Below are positions 5,447 through 9,195 of a stretch of DNA of 9,195 nt, one piece after another. This DNA comes from Paludibacter sp. GTDB taxonomy: Bacteria; Bacteroidota; Bacteroidia; Bacteroidales; Paludibacteraceae. Position 1 is the stretch's first letter, and the number at the start of each line of letters is the position of its first letter. Location: the NCBI GenBank assembly GCA_024709185.1, contig JANJXE010000297.1:1-9195 (forward strand). Reading direction: 5' to 3'. Under the pieces are notes generated by a model, which had not been told where the DNA came from, did no database searches, and saw only the letters and a program-made list of their open reading frames with translations. The translations under genes were made by a program, and so were the position numbers.

Positions 5447-6742
5447 ATGAAATCCACACCATACAGCCACTTACGAATCTACACTTTCATCCTGTTGTTA
5501 AGTGTGTTCATCAACCACGTACCGGCACAAAAAGCAAAGTCGGTGATCCTTATTTATCTGGACGGTGGTCCGGCACAAACCGACACCTTCGACCCTAAGC
5601 CTGAAGCAACCCGCGATATTTTCGGTAATTTCAAAGAAGTGAGTACAACCAACGTTCCGGGCATCATCATTGGTTCGAAACTGCCTTTGCTGGCGCAACA
5701 AACTGATAAGTACAGTCTGATACGCAGCATGACACATGGTGTATTTGCTCACGAGACAGGTCATTACGCCATGATTACCGGTGACCTGAGTGGCGGATCT
5801 ATCGTGTATCCGTCGTATGGCGCTGTGATTTCGTATTTCAAAAAAGATAGTTATACCGGCATTCTCCCGCCCTACATTTCACTCACCGCTGCCAACAACC
5901 GCTTCAACGAAGGCGGGTTTCTGGGCAATGCCTACAAGTCGTTCGACACCGGTGGTGCTCCGGAAAAAAGTGCGTTCGAGGTGGAAGGAATCATCAATTC
6001 CTTTGTACCGGAAGATCGCTTTCAGCAACGGATGCAGCTCTTGAAAACTATTGAAAAGCTCTCTCCCACTTTCAACAATCCGGATGTGAGCGAACAGGTG
6101 GACTCGATGCGCGGGCGTAATGTCGGGTTTATCTTTGGCGAATCGCGGGCAGCGTTCGACCTAAGCAGTGAGAGTGCTGAAACACGCGAACGCTACGGCA
6201 TGCACCGCATCGGGCAATCGTGCCTGGCTGCCCGCAAATTGGTGGAAGCCGGCGTGCCTTTTATCAATGTACGCACCACGGGCTGGGATACGCACAAAAA
6301 GCACTTTCAACGGATGAACGAGATGCTTCCCGAGCTCGATCAGGCACTATCTGCCTTGCTGGCCGACCTCGATGCGAAAGGGCTGCTCGAAAGTACCATC
6401 GTGTTGTGCGGTGGTGAATTTGGTCGTACGCCCCGTGTGCAATGGGAAGCGCCCTGGAACGGAGGACGGGCCCATTATGGTAAGGCCTTCAGCTACTTAG
6501 TGGCCGGTGGTGGCTTTATCCCCGGAAAGGTAGTGGGCAAAACCGATAAGACAGGCGAAGAGATTGTGGAACGAAAGGTCTATCCGAGCGACCTCATCGG
6601 CACAGTATATTTGCTGATGGGAATTAATCCGAAGGGAACGCTTCCGCACATCTCCGAAGGGGAAATTCCGGTGTTGCCTTCGCTGGGAAAAGAAGGACAA
6701 AGCAACGGACTGCTGTACGAACTGATAAAAACCAACAAGTAA
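5447..6742 (+). CDS. DUF1501 exported protein (alkaline phosphatase/sulfatase-like fold)
   Basis: This 431-residue protein has an N-terminal signal peptide (hydrophobic 11-23, cleavage likely after VPA at 25-27). It is Sec-type, not the twin-arginine type often seen in planctomycete DUF1501 proteins. Family motifs follow in order: IYLDGGPAQTDTFDPKP (36-52), FAHETGHYAMITG (100-112), GWDTHKKH (279-286), GGEFGRTPR (322-330) and GRAHYGKAFSYLVAGGGF (340-357) with GKVVGKTD (360-367). These correspond to the Asp/Thr, Asp/His and His metal-site segments expected of the alkaline phosphatase superfamily. The usual GRDHW motif reads GRAHY here, so the Asp is Ala while the His (343) is kept. The substrate is unknown. 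The gene follows the PSD1 ORF after 71 bp and precedes the PPC gene by 32 bp, the usual partnership of this module. Confidence 0.9.
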   Translation: MKSTPYSHLRIYTFILLLSVFINHVPAQKAKSVILIYLDGGPAQTDTFDPKPEATRDIFGNFKEVSTTNVPGIIIGSKLPLLAQQTDKYSLIRSMTHGVFAHETGHYAMITGDLSGGSIVYPSYGAVISYFKKDSYTGILPPYISLTAANNRFNEGGFLGNAYKSFDTGGAPEKSAFEVEGIINSFVPEDRFQQRMQLLKTIEKLSPTFNNPDVSEQVDSMRGRNVGFIFGESRAAFDLSSESAETRERYGMHRIGQSCLAARKLVEAGVPFINVRTTGWDTHKKHFQRMNEMLPELDQALSALLADLDAKGLLESTIVLCGGEFGRTPRVQWEAPWNGGRAHYGKAFSYLVAGGGFIPGKVVGKTDKTGEEIVERKVYPSDLIGTVYLLMGINPKGTLPHISEGEIPVLPSLGKEGQSNGLLYELIKTNK

Positions 6743-6774
6743 GAAGGTAAAACTTCTCTACACCGACAAAAAAC

Positions 6775-8886
6775 ATGAAACACATCCTACTATCCCTTCT
6801 CCTGCTGGCCGGCACGCTGCTGGTTTCGGCTCAAAAAATGTCGATTGGCTTCATCTATCCCGCAGGTGGCGAAACAGGCTCTACTGTCGGCATCGAAATC
6901 GGCGGACTGAACATTAAAAACACCACGGAAGTACTGATTAGCGGCGATGGCATTGTGAAAACGGAACTTTATACTCAGGAAACCACAACGCAGCAACGCA
7001 AACGAAAAGGCGGTGCCAAACTCAACGACCAGAGTAGTCCGCAATTAGAGGAACGAATTTACGTTAAAGTAACAATAGACAAGAAAGCCACACCCGGACT
7101 CCGCGATTTACGACTCAAATCGAAGAGCGGCATTTCCAACAAGCTCCCGTTCGAAGTAGGGCAATACCCGAATCAAGCGGAAAAGAAAGGATCGACGCTG
7201 GCACAACCCAATCTGGTAAACAGTCTGCCCGTAACTTTGTGCGGACAAATCCTGCCCGGGGAAATCGATTACTATTCCTTTAAAGGTACCAAAGGGATGC
7301 AGTTGGTGGCCACAGCAAAAGGCAGAACCTTAGTGCCCTACATTGCCGATGCGGTGCCCGGATGGTTTCAGCCGGTGATGCGCATCACCAACAGTCGGGG
7401 AAAAGAGATTGCGTTCTGCGACGATTACCGCAACAATGTGGATCCGGTGATCATCACTACCCTCCCCGAAACCGATACCTATCTGCTGACCATTCAGGAT
7501 GCGGTGTTTCGCGGTCGGGAAGACTTTAACTACCGGATTGACCTGGGCGAAATTCCCTACCTTGAGTACATCACACCGGCAGCCGGGAAAGTGGGCAAAA
7601 AGACAAAAGTAGAACTAAAAGGCGTCAATCTCGCTACTACTTCCCTCTCCTACAAAGCAAATAAGGAAGGTTACAATGCCCTGAAAGCAACGGGCAAAAA
7701 CGGTTTTGTAACCAATCCCCTTACTTTTTGGGGAGTAAGTAAAGCCAGTAACTTCGAACAAAATCCAACCGAAAACTACCTGCTGGAAACGGGAGATATT
7801 ATTTACGAAACACTCGAAAAGACACATCAGATAAAAACCTATGAGCTCTATGCACAAAGAAACGAAAACATTGCCCTCACGATTAATGCACGCCGAATTG
7901 GCTCGATGATGGACGCCAGCATCCGGATAAAAGATGCACGAGGAACCGTTGTGGCCGAATCGGACGATGTGGAAGATGCTTTTCAGGGATTAATGACCCA
8001 CCATGCCGACCCTGTGGTGCAGTATAAGGCCGTAAAGGAAGGAATCTATGTTGTGGAAGTGAAGGATATCTCCGGAAACTACGGTCCCGATTACTTCTAC
8101 ATCTTAGAACGAAGCACCCGCATCCCCAACTTCGAAGTGTTTGTATCGCCGGCCACCATGAACATCCCCAAAGGTGGAACCGGCTTGTTTCGCGTTGATA
8201 TTATCAGCAAGGAAAAATTTGTACCGGCACTCGACTTCTCCATCAAAGGACTTCCCAAAGGATACACAACCAGCCATTTAAGCACCAACGCAGGCGCCAA
8301 AAGCTGGGAAATCTCGGTCACGGCCCCAGCCGATGCAAAGGAAAGTAAACTCACCCCGGAAGTGCTGGCCACCGCAACTTTAAAGGGAAAAGAAGCTGAA
8401 ACGCTAACCCAAAAAGCAATTGCCGCCGACAATATGATGCAGGCATTTTACTACACCCATCATATTCCGGCAGCCGGATTCGAAGCAGCCATCACCGAAG
8501 CTGCGCCTTTTGCATTAAAACTAAATGCTAAGTCGGAAAAAGCAATACACCACCCCATTCAGGTGGAGCCAACCGACAGCGTGGTGCCCATTCACTTAAA
8601 AATTGAAAGACGGCAAGGCTTCAGCGAACCCATCGAACTCAATCTGAACAAAAAGTTACGACAAATAACCATGGATCCGGTACAGTTACTTCCCGGAGAA
8701 ACCGAAAAGACCATCTACCTAAAAATCCATCCGAAAGCATTAAACGCAAACCGCAAATTCCGCGGAAATTTCAGCATTGTAGGCACCGTAAACGGCGAAA
8801 TTGAAAAGCAGGGCAAACGAACCTTTCAGAACGCCCTTTACCGCGAATACTCCCCTCTATTTCTCCTCGAACTAAACCAACAATAA
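6775..8886 (+). CDS. Large exported protein with PPC-like and IPT/Ig-like domains
   Basis: This 703-residue protein begins with a clear Sec signal peptide (MKHILLSLLLLAGTLLVSAQ, cleavage near residue 19-20). The order suggested by sequence is: an Ig/IPT-like domain from about 22 (IGFIYPAGGETGSTVGIEI) to 128; a PPC-like (bacterial pre-peptidase C-terminal) domain from about 155 to 258 with CGQILPGEIDYYSFKGTKG and LPETDTYLLTIQDAVFRGRED; an IPT-like segment at 261-287 (ITPAAGKVGKKTKVELKGVNL); a second PPC-like domain from about 348 to 446; and Ig-like strands to the end. No catalytic motif is visible. It is probably a binding or scaffold partner of the PSD1 and DUF1501 proteins. The ATG is preceded by A-rich ACAAAAAAC and lies 32 bp after the DUF1501 stop, consistent with cotranscription. 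Confidence 0.85.
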   Translation: MKHILLSLLLLAGTLLVSAQKMSIGFIYPAGGETGSTVGIEIGGLNIKNTTEVLISGDGIVKTELYTQETTTQQRKRKGGAKLNDQSSPQLEERIYVKVTIDKKATPGLRDLRLKSKSGISNKLPFEVGQYPNQAEKKGSTLAQPNLVNSLPVTLCGQILPGEIDYYSFKGTKGMQLVATAKGRTLVPYIADAVPGWFQPVMRITNSRGKEIAFCDDYRNNVDPVIITTLPETDTYLLTIQDAVFRGREDFNYRIDLGEIPYLEYITPAAGKVGKKTKVELKGVNLATTSLSYKANKEGYNALKATGKNGFVTNPLTFWGVSKASNFEQNPTENYLLETGDIIYETLEKTHQIKTYELYAQRNENIALTINARRIGSMMDASIRIKDARGTVVAESDDVEDAFQGLMTHHADPVVQYKAVKEGIYVVEVKDISGNYGPDYFYILERSTRIPNFEVFVSPATMNIPKGGTGLFRVDIISKEKFVPALDFSIKGLPKGYTTSHLSTNAGAKSWEISVTAPADAKESKLTPEVLATATLKGKEAETLTQKAIAADNMMQAFYYTHHIPAAGFEAAITEAAPFALKLNAKSEKAIHHPIQVEPTDSVVPIHLKIERRQGFSEPIELNLNKKLRQITMDPVQLLPGETEKTIYLKIHPKALNANRKFRGNFSIVGTVNGEIEKQGKRTFQNALYREYSPLFLLELNQQ

Positions 8887-8901
8887 CCCATCAATGCACC
8901 A

Positions 8902-9002
8902 ATTAATCACTTATCATTAATCATTTATCATTAAAAATTAAAACGCAAATCCTCCCTTAACCCCACCCATTAATCATTAATCATTTATCATTAATCATTA
9001 TC
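8902..9002 (-). repeat. Heptamer arrays with AAACGCAA core, copy 2 (inverted relative to copy 1)
   Basis: Two arrays of ATTAATC-type heptamers occupy 8902-8936 and 8969-9002, with variants ATTTATC and ACTTATC. Between them lies AAACGCAA (8941-8948) and a C-rich stretch ending CCCACCC. Read on the minus strand the order is heptamers, TGGGTGGGG, a short variable stretch, TTGCGTTT, then further heptamers. That is the order of the copy at 1376-1433. It fills the convergent junction between the PPC gene and the acyltransferase-like gene, ending two bases from the latter's stop codon. No GC-rich terminator hairpin is seen. Confidence 0.75.
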
Positions 9003-9003
9003 T

Positions 9004-9195
9004 TCAAACTCCCTCGTCCTTCACCACTTTGGCAGGTGGTGTAAGTAAAATAGAAGGATCGAGCAGGTATTTCGTCATCAACCTCAGCGAAGAAGCATAG
9101 TAATAGCCATCGCAGATGCGCTCGTCGAGCACAAATTTGAGGCGGATTTGTTTGTGCGCAGTAAGTCCACCTTCCTTGTTGTAGGTATGAAAGCG
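9004..9195 (-). CDS. CAT-fold/2-oxo acid dehydrogenase E2-like acyltransferase, C-terminal fragment
   Basis: The minus strand from the window edge to the TGA at 9006-9004 encodes the last 63 residues of a protein. It contains KQIRLKFVLDERICDGYYYA followed by LRLMTKYLLDPSILLTPP. This resembles the C-terminal catalytic segment of E2 acyltransferases and chloramphenicol acetyltransferase-like proteins, in which F-DHR-VDG-A is followed by a helix and P-LL. Here the position of the catalytic His (DHR) is Glu (DER), while the downstream Asp-Gly is kept. The protein may therefore be a divergent or non-classical acyltransferase rather than a true E2 of a dehydrogenase complex. The N-terminus, and any lipoyl domain, lie outside the window. 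Confidence 0.6.
   Translation of the reverse strand, partial: RFHTYNKEGGLTAHKQIRLKFVLDERICDGYYYASSLRLMTKYLLDPSILLTPPAKVVKDEGV

Overview
The window looks like a chromosomal segment of a Bacteroidota bacterium, probably Bacteroidales. Two minus-strand promoters match the Bacteroidota consensus TTTG-N19/20-TAnnTTTG exactly. Starts are preceded by A-rich stretches rather than strong Shine-Dalgarno sites. The flanking genes (a CBM20-type amylomaltase start, a class I PRPP synthetase and a CAT-fold/E2-like acyltransferase end) fit that phylum. Genus cannot be read from the sequence.

Layout. Positions 1-105 (minus) hold the first 35 codons of a probable 4-alpha-glucanotransferase with an N-terminal starch-binding domain. 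A 325-bp divergent spacer with two promoter-like -7 elements and a hairpin leads to prs (431-1378, plus). A TGATTAA heptamer array starts at the prs stop codon and fills the convergent junction with two tandem, paralogous, minus-strand lipoprotein genes (1440-1802 and 1890-2273). Each lipoprotein gene has its own promoter.

From 2505 to 8886 a plus-strand, operon-like block of closely spaced genes runs: an FkbO/Hyg5/XanB2-type chorismatase-like protein; a PSCyt2/PSD1 (DUF1549/DUF1553) exported protein split in two by one in-frame TAA; a DUF1501 exported protein; and a large exported protein with PPC-like domains. The last three form the module best known from Planctomycetes and found in other phyla. 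The cytoplasmic chorismatase-like enzyme lies only 12 bp upstream of it. A second copy of the heptamer element sits in the convergent junction after the block, followed by the C-terminal end of an E2-like acyltransferase on the minus strand (9004-9195).

How the parts may work together. The PSCyt2/PSD1, DUF1501 and PPC proteins all carry Sec signal peptides and probably act together outside the inner membrane on an unknown substrate. The chorismatase-like protein would turn chorismate into a small (hydroxy)benzoate or cyclohexadiene acid in the cytoplasm. Whether the two halves are functionally linked is inferred from spacing only. The most notable items are this operon link, the clean in-frame stop inside an otherwise intact DUF1549/DUF1553 gene, and a recurrent heptamer-plus-TTGCGTTT element found at both convergent junctions.
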